Assembly: GCA_021791075.1 (NCBI GenBank) | Contig: JAJYXH010000044.1 | Coordinates: 1-25,297 of the forward strand | Reading direction: 5' to 3' | Length of the DNA stretch: 25,297 nt | Source: Microcaldota archaeon | Lineage (GTDB): Archaea; Micrarchaeota; Micrarchaeia; Micrarchaeales; CABMGC01 | In this document: positions 6,688-14,095 of the stretch, piece by piece | Layout of the letters: each line of letters opens with the position of its first letter | How positions within the stretch are numbered: the first letter of the stretch is position 1 | Position numbers and translations under genes: made by a program | The notes under the pieces: generated by a model | Databases searched by the model: none | What the model saw: only the letters and a program-made list of their open reading frames with translations | What the model was told of the DNA's origin: nothing

Positions 6688-7809
6688 GTGGGACGAGTTA
6701 AAGAGGAAGCAAACGTGGAGATAGACTCTAAGATACTCACAATACTTAGCATGAACGGTCGGGCTACGCTTGACTTTATAGGCAAACATGTGGGATTAAG
6801 CAAACATCCTACATACCGACGCATCAAGAGACTGGAGGAGAATTATGGAATAAAATATATCGCAGAAATAGACGTTTCCAAATTCGGTTATCTGGGCTAT
6901 ATGGCCTTTGTTAAATTCAGAGACAAAGTACCTGATTTACATCTGATACGCAAGGCTCTTGAAAATGAACCACGTGTACAATTGGTACTTCTTACTAATG
7001 GGGAATATGATTTAGTAATATACTTCTTATCAAATGACCACAGAGATGCGGCTTACTTGATATTCAAATTGAGGGTTGAAGGCCCATTCGCACCATACCC
7101 TTCAGACTGGTATCTTACCCCCCATTATACTGCCAATTTTATTCCTCTTAGGGGCGAGTTTTTCGAGTTACTTAAGAAAAATATCTGGCATAGAACAAGA
7201 GATACAAAAAAGCCTTCAGAAAGGAACTTATTAGAAAGGGAATACACTTTATTGCGAGAACTAAATAACTACGGGACTGCGAGTTTCAGTAATATAGATG
7301 ATAAATATAAAATAGGAAAAGGCGCATCTAGATACACCTACTATAAACTCCGAGAAAAAGGGGTCCTGAAAAGGATAACAATCAGTATGCAAATGCTTCC
7401 AATAAAATATCATGCTATATTCTTTATTAGTCCATTCTTTGGAAGTAGATTTAGTAGAACACGGCCAGATTTATTATCCGAAGTTATAAAAGACGGTAAT
7501 ATAATAAACAAATTCATACAAAATAGCGAAATAGGAACGCCCGTAGGAGTTATGCTAGTTATGCCAGTGTTTGATGATATTGATATTAAAAACACTGAAG
7601 ACTATCTAAATAGCAAGATTAAAGGAATCACTCTTAGAAAACTAATTATAACGAATATTCCAATAGGATCATTTGCTTATAGAAGATTCGATAAAACATA
7701 CACTAATCAGTATAGGATCTTAGTTGAAGAGTATAAAGCTCTCAGATATAATGAACAGACAAATTATGGGGAAGGGATTAAACAAAAAAGCATAAAAATG
7801 AAAGAATAG
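6688..7809 (+). CDS. Lrp/AsnC-like regulator with a second winged-helix-like region
   Basis: The 373-residue protein starts with an Lrp-type HTH: IDSKILTILSMNGRATLDFI, then GLSKHPTYRRIKRLEENYGI (about 11-52), followed by a beta-rich stretch (YIAEIDVSKFGYLGYMAFVK, then VLLTNGEYDLVIYF) like the Lrp effector domain. A second unit begins near 180 with LLEREYTLLRELNNYGTASF and YYKLREKGVLKRITI, again HTH-like, with another alpha-beta region after it. It may be a tandem Lrp-like protein acting as a pseudo-dimer. The start is GTG at 6688 with GAGGAT upstream. AT-rich codon use (ATA, AAA, TTA) differs sharply from its neighbours and suggests horizontal transfer. The target is unknown. Confidence 0.65.
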   Translation: MGRVKEEANVEIDSKILTILSMNGRATLDFIGKHVGLSKHPTYRRIKRLEENYGIKYIAEIDVSKFGYLGYMAFVKFRDKVPDLHLIRKALENEPRVQLVLLTNGEYDLVIYFLSNDHRDAAYLIFKLRVEGPFAPYPSDWYLTPHYTANFIPLRGEFFELLKKNIWHRTRDTKKPSERNLLEREYTLLRELNNYGTASFSNIDDKYKIGKGASRYTYYKLREKGVLKRITISMQMLPIKYHAIFFISPFFGSRFSRTRPDLLSEVIKDGNIINKFIQNSEIGTPVGVMLVMPVFDDIDIKNTEDYLNSKIKGITLRKLIITNIPIGSFAYRRFDKTYTNQYRILVEEYKALRYNEQTNYGEGIKQKSIKMKE

Positions 7810-7824
7810 ATATTAACACGAGTA

Positions 7825-7840
7825 ACACTAATGGTAGTGT
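7825..7840. repeat. Small hairpin ACACTA-ATGG-TAGTGT after the regulator gene
   Basis: A perfect 6-bp stem with a 4-nt loop, 16 nt after the stop at 7809. There is no T-run after it, so a terminator role is unproven. The rest of 7841-7992 shows no gene. Confidence 0.3.
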
Positions 7841-7992
7841 GAGTGATATGCTTTAACCTGGCGAGCAGTTTCCTCCATCAATCATAATTTCACCTAGATT
7901 CTTCAGTATCATGTCGCTTTAGGCATTTAAAAGGCTTTTCTGTAATCCGTTTATCGGAATAATCGCTTGGAAATACTAGCATATAATACGGC

Positions 7993-9303
7993 TCACACGG
8001 TGTGGTCGCTGCCCAGCGTCGGCGTTATCGCGTTGTACTTGTCCTTTATCCCTTCCTGGAGCTCCTTCGCCTTGCCCGGCTCGCCGTGCACGATGAGGAC
8101 GTTCTTCAGGCCCTTCACCCTCCCGAAGAGGCTCATGAGCTGCCTCCTGTCAGCGTGTGCCGATAGGTGATACTTCTCCACTGTCATCGCTATCTTGGTC
8201 TTCCTTCCCTCAATGGTTACCTCCTTCGCGCCCTCAAGCAGCTGCCTGCCCAGCGTTCCATGTGCCTGGTATCCCACGATGATGAGCTTGTTCTCCGGAT
8301 CCTTCCCGCAGGTCTGCAGGTACTTCATTATCGGCCCGCCTGATATCATCCCGCTGGTCGTGACGATTATGCTCGACTCGCTCCCGTCCATTATCTTCGC
8401 CCTCTGCTGCCTAGTCGTGACGTTGTAGAAGTTCTTGCTCTTGAACGGGTCGTCGTCGTTGAGGAGTATGCGCTTCTGCAGCTCGTCCCTGCAGAAGACC
8501 ACGTTGTGCCTGTGTATCCTCATCGCCTTCCCTATCATGCCGTCCATGTAGATCGGCACCTTCGGGAGAATCCCCGACCTCATGTAGTCGTCGAGGAGCA
8601 GCAGGGACTCCTGCGCCCTTCCCACTGCGAATGCGGGTATTATGGCCTTGCCTCCCTGCTTAAGCGTATCGTTTATGCTCGCCACCATCGCATCGGCTAT
8701 CTTCTTCTCCCCCTCGAATACGTCCTTGTCCCCCGCATATGTTGATTCTGTGATCAGCGTGTCAGCGTGGAGATACTCCGTGTATCCTGGATCTAACAGC
8801 TTCGTCGACCTGAAGTTGCAGTCGCCCGTGTACAGGAGACGCTCCTTGCCGTCGAAGACCTCTATCATCGCGCTCCCGAGTATGTGCCCCGCGGGCACGA
8901 GCTTGACCTCAAGGTTCTTTATCTTGAACTGCTGGTGGTACTCGACCTGCTTGTTCATCCTCGCGAGCTTTGCGAGCCCCTCCTTCTTGACGTTCTCCGG
9001 ATTGGAGATCCTGATGTAGTCGCTGATAAGCACATTGGTGAGCTCGAACGTGGGCTTTGTAGTGTATACATATCCCTGGTATCCCGCCGTGAATATGTGC
9101 GGGAGGTATCCAGAATGGTCGAGGTGCGCATGGCTCGTGACTATCCCGTCTATGCCCTTGAGCTCCTCGTCAGGTATGATCGGCTCCTCTATCTTGGCCC
9201 CGAGCTTTATCCCGGCATCGAGCATTATCTTGGTATCGTTGGCCTCTACCACGATGCAGCTCCTTCCCACCTCTCCTGCCGCACCATAAAAAGTGATCTT
9301 CAA
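7993..9303 (-). CDS. Beta-CASP metallo-beta-lactamase ribonuclease (archaeal CPSF-like, without KH domains)
   Basis: The 436-residue protein has the metallo-beta-lactamase core: KITFYGAAGEVGRSC at the N-terminus, HAHLDHSG at 58-65 with the zinc ligands, PAGHILGSAM, and YTGDCNF. The beta-CASP cap follows, with ATSGM-like VTTSGMISGGP, GYQAHGTLGR, the late histidine motif KYHLSAHADRRQL, and VHGEPGKA near the end. There are no N-terminal KH domains, so it matches the shorter aCPSF2 type rather than aCPSF1. It cuts or trims RNA in processing, decay or termination. The start is TTG at 9303, directly abutting the TGA of the coiled-coil gene, with GGTGA inside that gene's end, so translation is probably coupled. 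A decayed paralogue lies at 16968-17422. Confidence 0.92.
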   Translation of the reverse strand: MKITFYGAAGEVGRSCIVVEANDTKIMLDAGIKLGAKIEEPIIPDEELKGIDGIVTSHAHLDHSGYLPHIFTAGYQGYVYTTKPTFELTNVLISDYIRISNPENVKKEGLAKLARMNKQVEYHQQFKIKNLEVKLVPAGHILGSAMIEVFDGKERLLYTGDCNFRSTKLLDPGYTEYLHADTLITESTYAGDKDVFEGEKKIADAMVASINDTLKQGGKAIIPAFAVGRAQESLLLLDDYMRSGILPKVPIYMDGMIGKAMRIHRHNVVFCRDELQKRILLNDDDPFKSKNFYNVTTRQQRAKIMDGSESSIIVTTSGMISGGPIMKYLQTCGKDPENKLIIVGYQAHGTLGRQLLEGAKEVTIEGRKTKIAMTVEKYHLSAHADRRQLMSLFGRVKGLKNVLIVHGEPGKAKELQEGIKDKYNAITPTLGSDHTV

Positions 9304-9972
9304 TCAGTCACCGCCGCTATCGTTCTCACTCTGCTTCTTCTCCTTGCCCTTTATTATTGCTATGTCGGCAAGGCTTATCTCGACCTGCTTGACCTCAGGG
9401 GCCTTCCTCGGCCCGCCTCCCTCCGGCCTCGGCCTCCTTCTCGCCTGTCCCGTAATCTTCCTGAGGTTGGAATAGAGCTCGTCGAGCTTCCTGTCGACCT
9501 CGTTGATCTTGCCCTCTATCTCGTTTATCTGCTTCGTGAGCTCCTCTATGTCCTTGTTTATGTACTCTACCTTCCTCTTCAGCCTGAAGCTCTTGAGCGC
9601 CTCCTCGAGCTGTGCCTCTATCTCACTCTTCTTCCTTATCAGGTCCTTCTCGGCCTGGAGCGAGAAGGCCTCGGTCGCTATCCTGAACTCGAGCTGCTCC
9701 TTCCTCTTCCTTAAGTATCCTATCTCCCTTGTCGTATCCTTTGACATTGTGGCGAGCTTCTCCATTGCCACCTTCTCGGCGAGCTTGTACGAGAGGCGCC
9801 TCCTGGACCTTTTTATGCTGTCTATCAGCGGGGGTATCTTCTTCTTCTCCTCGTCTATAAGCTTCCTGATCTCGTCAGTCTTGCTGTCCCTCGGCGCAGC
9901 CGCAACGATCCCTGGCGTGGCCTGTACAGTCGGAGCTGCCGCAGGCTGGGTGGTCGTCGAAGTTCCTGTCAT
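9304..9972 (-). CDS. Archaeal coiled-coil protein (COG1340/BFR1-like)
   Basis: The 222-residue protein has an alanine/proline/threonine-rich N-terminus (about 1-27), then an uninterrupted charged coiled coil from about 30 to 170, including REIGYLRKRKEQLEFRIATE and a heptad-like KDIEELTKQINEIEGKINEV. It ends in a basic Arg/Pro/Gly-rich linker and a charged tail. The L-R-K-R-x-x-L-E-F-x-I-x-T-E pattern resembles the archaeal coiled-coil family COG1340, related to eukaryotic ribosome- and mRNA-associated Bfr1. A role on ribosomes or RNA is inferred and would suit its place between ribosomal genes and an RNase. It starts 20 nt after the glycosyltransferase stop and abuts the nuclease start. Confidence 0.65.
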   Translation of the reverse strand: MTGTSTTTQPAAAPTVQATPGIVAAAPRDSKTDEIRKLIDEEKKKIPPLIDSIKRSRRRLSYKLAEKVAMEKLATMSKDTTREIGYLRKRKEQLEFRIATEAFSLQAEKDLIRKKSEIEAQLEEALKSFRLKRKVEYINKDIEELTKQINEIEGKINEVDRKLDELYSNLRKITGQARRRPRPEGGGPRKAPEVKQVEISLADIAIIKGKEKKQSENDSGGD

Positions 9973-9992
9973 GCCGCTTTTCGTCTCTTCAG

Positions 9993-11159
9993 TCAGTTAA
10001 TCGCCCAGTTGCTTAAGACATCGTTGTAAGTGTCGAGTAATTCGTCCGTGGTCCTCTCTATGGAAAATTCAGCCGCTGTTGATACGGCACCCTTTGTATA
10101 AGCTCTCGAATTATTTAAAACCTTTTCTATCATACGGGCACACCCTGTATAATCGCCCGGCGCGAACTTCTCGCCGTTCTTTCCGCTCCTTATCAGCTCC
10201 CTAAGGGCCATGAAGTCCGCTCCCACTACCGGTTTTCCAGAGGCCATCGCCTCCAGGCAGACCACCCCCTGGGTCTCAAACGTGGAGGGCATGCAGAACG
10301 CGTCAGCAGCCGCATAGAGGTGCGGCAGCGTCTTGTTGTCTACAAATCCCAGGAACGAGACGTTTCTCTCTATGCCGAGCTTCCTCGCGAGGCTCTTGTA
10401 GTGCTGCTCCGCAGGTCCGGTCCCGCCTATCACAAACTTTATGCCCCTCTCCCTCTTGGAGAGCACCTTGCAGGCCTTTAGCATCACATCGAGCCTCTTC
10501 TCCCTGCTCGTCCTGCCCAGATAGAGGACCATCTTCTCCCTCTCTCTAATCCCGAGCCTCTTCCTGATACCGGATCCGCCGACCTTTGGATTGAACCTCT
10601 TTATGTCGACGCTGTTCGGGACTATCGAGGTATTCGTTATCCCGTGCCTGTTCATGAAGCTCTCCATGGTCTTCGTAGGGGTTATCGTCCTGTTGCACCT
10701 GTTGTAGAAGAACTTGGTGTAGAGCCAGAGGTACTTGCTGGTGAACTTCTTGAGGTTCTTGTTCTTTGGATAGTACTGCTCTATGACGCTCCTGTTGTTT
10801 ATGAGAGTATGGAATGTGCTTACGTGCGGATACTTGCCCATCTTGGCCGCTATGAGCGCAGAGAATCCCATCATGAACGGCGTATGTGAGTGTATCATGT
10901 CTATCGAGAGGTTGTTGAGCTTCATGAAGGAGTTGTAAGGGAAGAGAGCAACGCTGTACTGCGGATAGGCCTTGAGCGCCGTTCCTGGATAGAGGAAGAG
11001 CCTGCCGCTCCCCTTCTTTCCCCACCTGCTGCTCGCGAACGTGTAGACGTTGTGCCCCCTCCTCTCGAGCTCGCCACTGAAGTTGAGCATCGAGCTGACC
11101 ACGCCGTCGACTGCAGGAAGATAAGAATCAGAGTAAAAGGCAATGTTAAGGCTCTCCAT
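9993..11159 (-). CDS. Glycosyltransferase family 4 (GT-B), possibly glycolipid-forming
   Basis: The 388-residue protein has the two-domain GT-B layout. The N-terminal half begins NIAFYSDSYLPAVDGVVSSM and has HSHTPFMMGFSAL and VSTFHTL, as in alpha-monoglucosyl-diacylglycerol synthases and PimA-like enzymes. The C-terminal half has VLYLGRTSREKRLDVMLKA, FVIGGTGP and FETQGVVCLEAMASGKPVVG, the nucleotide-sugar E-x7-E motif (Glu-Thr-Gln to Glu-Ala). It likely moves a hexose from a sugar nucleotide to a lipid or glycan at the membrane face; the acceptor is inferred only. It begins 33 nt after the uL15 stop, where other archaea usually carry secY. Confidence 0.87.
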   Translation of the reverse strand: MESLNIAFYSDSYLPAVDGVVSSMLNFSGELERRGHNVYTFASSRWGKKGSGRLFLYPGTALKAYPQYSVALFPYNSFMKLNNLSIDMIHSHTPFMMGFSALIAAKMGKYPHVSTFHTLINNRSVIEQYYPKNKNLKKFTSKYLWLYTKFFYNRCNRTITPTKTMESFMNRHGITNTSIVPNSVDIKRFNPKVGGSGIRKRLGIREREKMVLYLGRTSREKRLDVMLKACKVLSKRERGIKFVIGGTGPAEQHYKSLARKLGIERNVSFLGFVDNKTLPHLYAAADAFCMPSTFETQGVVCLEAMASGKPVVGADFMALRELIRSGKNGEKFAPGDYTGCARMIEKVLNNSRAYTKGAVSTAAEFSIERTTDELLDTYNDVLSNWAIN

Positions 11160-11192
11160 GGAATCCTGCGTCTACAAAAAGATGATCCGAAA

Positions 11193-11594
11193 TTATTGAA
11201 GCTTTACGGCATCGCCGCCTGCGAGCTTTATCTTCTCCTCTGCCTTCTTTGAGAAGTTTGTGGCCTTCACGACCACCGCGCGGTCGAGCCTGCCGTCTGA
11301 GAGAACCTTGTATCCCCTGAGCTCTATCGTCGGCTTCTCACCAGTTGCCGCTGCGGCCATGTTCGAGAGCCTGTCGAGGTTGATCTCCATTAAAATCTCC
11401 CTTCTGGGAGGAACGAATCCGGGGGTGTGTATCCTCTCCTTGTCGTACTTTACTGTGTAGGTGAACTTGGACTTCTTGCCTCCCTTTCCTACCCCTCCCC
11501 TGCTTCCGGATCCTCTCCTGTTCTTTATGTTCCCTCCGCCCCATCTCCTGGTTCCGAGGTACTTTCTTGCCCTTCTTACTATCCTTACGACCAT
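11193..11594 (-). CDS. rpl15: Large-subunit ribosomal protein uL15
   Basis: The protein has the archaeal uL15 start VVRIVRRARKYLGTRRWGGG, the glycine/arginine-rich rRNA-binding loop (KNRRGSGSRGGVGKGGKKSK), and the C-terminal fold with ELRGYKVLSDGRLDRAVVV and KAEEKIKLAGG. I start at ATG 11594 (133 residues), because GAGGG sits about 8 nt upstream; ATG at 11600 is also in frame but too close to that motif. It follows uL30 with a short gap, the standard archaeal order, but SecY does not follow. Confidence 0.93.
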   Translation of the reverse strand: MVVRIVRRARKYLGTRRWGGGNIKNRRGSGSRGGVGKGGKKSKFTYTVKYDKERIHTPGFVPPRREILMEINLDRLSNMAAAATGEKPTIELRGYKVLSDGRLDRAVVVKATNFSKKAEEKIKLAGGDAVKLQ

Positions 11595-11607
11595 AAACAT
11601 TACCCTC

Positions 11608-12033
11608 TCATGTCATTCTCGCGATCAGCTTGCTTATCGCCGCTCCACGGTATCCGAGAGCACCCTTGTTCGTGTACGAGAACTTTATGCCCTCGTATCC
11701 GTGAATAGGCGGGTGCAGTCGTATCGGCATATCGGCTATCTCCTTCGCAGACTTCTTTCCAGCCGCGAGAGCCGAGACATCCTCCTTCTTCGCCTTTATG
11801 CCCTTCTTCTCGAGCACCTTTCCAATGAAATCGGAATCGACCTCCCCGTAAGTGACGAAGTCGTTGCACATCTTGATCATGCCCAGGTTCGTCTTCGTGC
11901 CGTAGAGAAGGACCATGTTGTTCACCCTCTTCAGATTGAGCCTGGAGAGCGTCTCCCTGATGCTCCTGCGGACCCCAACGGTACCCCTGACCCTCACCAC
12001 TGCGAGTAGCTTGTTCTCAAGATTTGCTGCCAT
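11608..12033 (-). CDS. rpl30: Large-subunit ribosomal protein uL30
   Basis: The protein begins MAANLENKLLAVVRVRGTVG and has RETLSRLNLKRVNNMVLLYG and KCN-like MIKMCNDFVTYGEV, the archaeal/eukaryotic long uL30 with a C-terminal extension ending HPPIHGYEGIKFSYTNKGAL. I use ATG 12033 (141 residues); the in-frame TTG at 12063 adds ten residues not typical of the family. A TATA box at 12097-12104 implies a leader of about 40 nt with AAAGGT before the ATG. Its usual upstream neighbour uS5 is absent; IS110 debris begins 100 nt away. Confidence 0.92.
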   Translation of the reverse strand: MAANLENKLLAVVRVRGTVGVRRSIRETLSRLNLKRVNNMVLLYGTKTNLGMIKMCNDFVTYGEVDSDFIGKVLEKKGIKAKKEDVSALAAGKKSAKEIADMPIRLHPPIHGYEGIKFSYTNKGALGYRGAAISKLIARMT

Positions 12034-12096
12034 AAAAGACGACCTTTTGACTGTCGGTGCCAATGCGGCGCGTTCGATAGTAATATCAGAGATAAG

Positions 12097-12104
12097 GTAT
12101 ATAA
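12097..12104 (-). promoter_or_regulatory. TATA box for the uL30-uL15 operon
   Basis: On the minus strand the sequence reads CTTATATACC, about 65-70 nt before the uL30 ATG. It sits only about 30 bp from the end of the IS110 fragment, so the ribosomal genes here have their own promoter rather than reading from an spc operon. Confidence 0.55.
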
Positions 12105-12131
12105 GCGTATCTTCTCGGCAAGCTTTGTAGT

Positions 12132-12395
12132 TTAATTAGTCTTCTTTACCGACTGAGCGATAAGTCTCACCTTTGCAGGATGCGCTACCGTTATGTCATA
12201 TCCTTCTAACATGTTTGCAACCCAGTTGCTGCTGCTTGCCTCCACTATCAGTTTGGGATTGTCCATCTCACCAAAGAAGGTAGAGAACCCGTCCTTTGTG
12301 GTGTCCATATACCCTTCCTTTGCGGTTTTGTTGTTGTCTTCCATGACAACGTAACTCCTTCTTTTTCCGAGGTCTATTGCTATATCCATATTCAC
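12132..12395 (-). pseudogene. IS110-family transposase, N-terminal fragment
   Basis: The 87 residues read MDIAIDLGKRRSYVVMEDNN and later LIVEASSSNWVANMLEGYDI, then AHPAKVRLIAQSVKKTN and stop. This is the start of the RuvC-like DEDD domain of IS110 recombinases, with the first Asp in I-D-L-G and Glu in V-E-A-S. Full proteins continue K-T-D-x-x-D-A and run to about 300-400 residues; here the reading frame ends exactly at K-T-N. It is therefore truncated and inactive. A strong inverted repeat sits immediately upstream. The matching C-terminal piece is at 13174, on the other strand. Confidence 0.8.
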
Positions 12396-12448
12396 ACCTG
12401 TTTATACATCACGCCGCAACATTAACTGACTTGTTGCGGCGTCAGGTG
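12395..12448. repeat. Bipartite inverted repeat upstream of the IS110 fragment (possible bridge-RNA DNA relic)
   Basis: ACGCCGCAAC (12411-12420) pairs perfectly with GTTGCGGCGT (12433-12442) around a 12-nt loop. Outside it CACCTG (12395-12400) pairs with CAGGTG (12443-12448), with a 10-nt one-sided bulge. It begins at the transposase start codon. In IS110-group elements the non-coding DNA before the transposase encodes the structured bridge RNA, so this may be part of it. A terminator or unrelated hairpin remains possible. Confidence 0.45.
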
Positions 12449-12499
12449 CTAGGAGGAGGAATTAAGCATGTCAGACTAATCGTTAAAAACTACGAAGAG

Positions 12500-13024
12500 T
12501 TAAGGTCTAAATACATCTTTTGCAGCATCGAACTGCTGCACTGTTGGAATAACTACGCCTGGTGTAGCTTGCGGCGTGGCCACTTCGTGGCCATCTTTCA
12601 CATAAGCCACCCGAGCAACATGGAACGTATTGGTGTCGGCGTCGAAGCCCAGTGCCCTCTCCCTGTCGTTGAGGAGGTCGTCGACGTACCCGACCACAGG
12701 GCCGCTTCCTTCACAATGAATAGAACGCCGTTCTGGCGTTAGTACATTGTAAAATATGCTTTCAGTAGTGCTAATATGCTTGCCATCATCACTTATCTCA
12801 TGAAGACCTGAAGTGTCAAGTCCTTTTTGTGATATCCAAGCTGGACCCTCCCATAATCTGTCCCTAAAATTAGCATCATGTATGTATCTCAATGTAACCT
12901 CTTCGAGAGTCGCTTGCCTGTAGCCCTCTGGTATTACACTCTGCACCTCAGACGCAACTACACGTTCATTTGACAAGAATACTTCAGCAATCTCTCTCCT
13001 TTGGACTTGTCTAGTTGTGAACAT
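12500..13024 (-). CDS. Orphan protein of 174 residues, unknown function
   Basis: I do not recognise this protein. It is soluble, without membrane segments, with an early charged stretch (QVQRREIAEVFLSNERVV), a middle region with several tryptophans and aromatics (RLWEGPAWISQKGLD), and a C-terminal part containing GYVDDLLNDRERALGFDADT. Composition and length look like a real gene. The promoter supports this: CTATAAATA at 13057-13065 on the minus strand is about 35 nt before the ATG. A perfect inverted repeat AAAAACA-CTC-TGTTTTT (13036-13052) lies between box and start and could be an operator. It is enclosed by IS110 pieces, so it may be element cargo. Confidence 0.6.
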   Translation of the reverse strand: MFTTRQVQRREIAEVFLSNERVVASEVQSVIPEGYRQATLEEVTLRYIHDANFRDRLWEGPAWISQKGLDTSGLHEISDDGKHISTTESIFYNVLTPERRSIHCEGSGPVVGYVDDLLNDRERALGFDADTNTFHVARVAYVKDGHEVATPQATPGVVIPTVQQFDAAKDVFRP

Positions 13025-13035
13025 ATGAAATCATC

Positions 13036-13052
13036 AAAAACACTCTGTTTTT
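13036..13052. promoter_or_regulatory. Inverted repeat at the start of the orphan gene
   Basis: AAAAACA and TGTTTTT flank CTC exactly where transcription from the TATA element at 13057 would begin. A repressor bound here would block initiation. It may equally be chance in AT-rich DNA. Confidence 0.3.
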
Positions 13053-13173
13053 CATCATATTTATAGTTTTGTTCAGATAACAATACTGACAGAGAAGTTT
13101 GTTAATTTGTGATTATAGTAGGCACTCAATTTCCTTACCGTCTTCTTTCTAAGCGTTATCGGCTCACCATTTC

Positions 13174-13536
13174 TAATCTTTTTACTCAAAGGACGAGAGA
13201 AATTTATGCAGTAATAGAAACTTTCTCGTAAGACAAAGAACAGCCATAAAGAATAGAATCCACGATCAGGCATACCGACTTGGCATTGATCTTAAGTCAT
13301 TTACGAAGAAGACACTTGTAGACCTAAGTAATGCATCATTACCCTTGATGGTGTTAATAGAGCAATTAAAATCTACAAACATGCAGATAAAAGTATTGAA
13401 CGCCGAGATAGATGCAGAGTGCAATGCCAATGCAAATGCATCATTCATAGATTCCATACCTGGAATAGGCCCCTATTCTGCCCTTGGAACTGCATCTGAA
13501 TATCTAGAGCATTCCCCCAACCTCGTTGGGGGTTGA
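13174..13536 (+). pseudogene. IS110-family transposase, C-terminal fragment
   Basis: Directly after a TAA the plus frame reads SFYSKDERNLC, then NFLVRQRTAIKNRIHDQAYR, LMVLIEQLKSTNMQIKVLNA and FIDSIPGIGPYSALGTASE. The L-V-R-x-R-x-x-x-K-N-R-I-H helix and the I-P-G-I-G-x-x-x-A-L-x-x-A-S-E segment are hallmarks of the IS110 coiled coil and Transposase_20 (Tnp) domain. The last residues, SPNLVGG, come from the hairpin of the IS200-like element that begins at about 13514, so that insertion cut the gene. Orientation is opposite to the N-terminal piece at 12132. The frame has no start codon of its own. Confidence 0.75.
13514..13532. repeat. Left-end hairpin of the IS200/IS605-like element
   Basis: CCCCCAAC and GTTGGGGG form a perfect 8-bp stem with a CTC loop. 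Subterminal hairpins like this are recognised as single-stranded DNA by Y1 transposases. A second perfect stem, CGCGACC-GTTA-GGTCGCG at 13584-13601, lies just before the TnpA start and could act on the transposase mRNA. Confidence 0.6.
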
Positions 13537-13614
13537 AGTCTAATCCTGCAAAGATTTACGTCTTCTCGTAGAAAAATTGTCAACGCGACCGTTAGGTCGC
13601 GGAGACTTGAGAAA

Positions 13615-14093
13615 ATGGTTAGCATATCGAATGCAAAGAATAAAAAGGAATTGGGCTGGGTGTACAATTTTCAGCACATTGTGCTTGTATCAAAGTACCG
13701 ATTCAAGGTATTCAAGAATCCGAGGACACAGAAGATAGTTGCAGATGCATCTCGAGAAGTAGAAATGCAGTTCGACATAAAATAAAGGAGTGTTCTTTCG
13801 GAGAGGACTATGCACACATGCACATGGAGATAAACGTGCCAAGTAAACTCTCAATGGATCAGGTAGTTCAAATTCTGAAGTCGCACTCTGCATCGAAGGT
13901 CTTTAAGGAGATGCCTAACTTCATAAAAAGATATCCGAGGAGAGAGTTTTGGGGCGGCCAACCTACAGGAACAAGTGTAGGTCCCGTTGGCGAGAATATC
14001 ATACAGAATTACATCAGAAGGCAGGATGTTTCTTACGAACCGTTCATGCCACACAGGGAAGGTGTGAGGCAAATGAAGCTTCAGTTCAATTGA
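13615..14093 (+). pseudogene. tnpA: IS200/IS605-family Y1 transposase TnpA, frameshifted
   Basis: TnpA cuts and joins single-stranded transposon ends. From ATG 13615 the frame reads ELGWVYNFQHIVLVSKYRFK, the family's beta-strand start, and stops at TAA 13785. The next frame carries on at once with ECSFGEDYAHMHMEINVPSK, which holds the H-x-H metal motif (His-Met-His), then FKEMPNFIKRYPRREFWGG and ENIIQNYIRRQ with the catalytic tyrosine position. One shift near 13783-13788 therefore splits an otherwise complete gene of about 159 codons. No tnpB accompanies it, so the element is IS200-type. End hairpins are present on both sides. Confidence 0.82.
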
Positions 14094-14095
14094 GT

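Noticed and set aside
8884..9714. 276-codon plus-strand frame across the nuclease and coiled-coil genes
   Set aside because: Leu/Arg/Tyr-rich antisense shadow of two well-supported minus-strand genes in GC-rich codons.
13073..13273. Minus-strand frame of 66 codons with a basic stretch
   Set aside because: It overlaps the IS110 C-terminal piece, which has family motifs; no promoter or recognisable domain.
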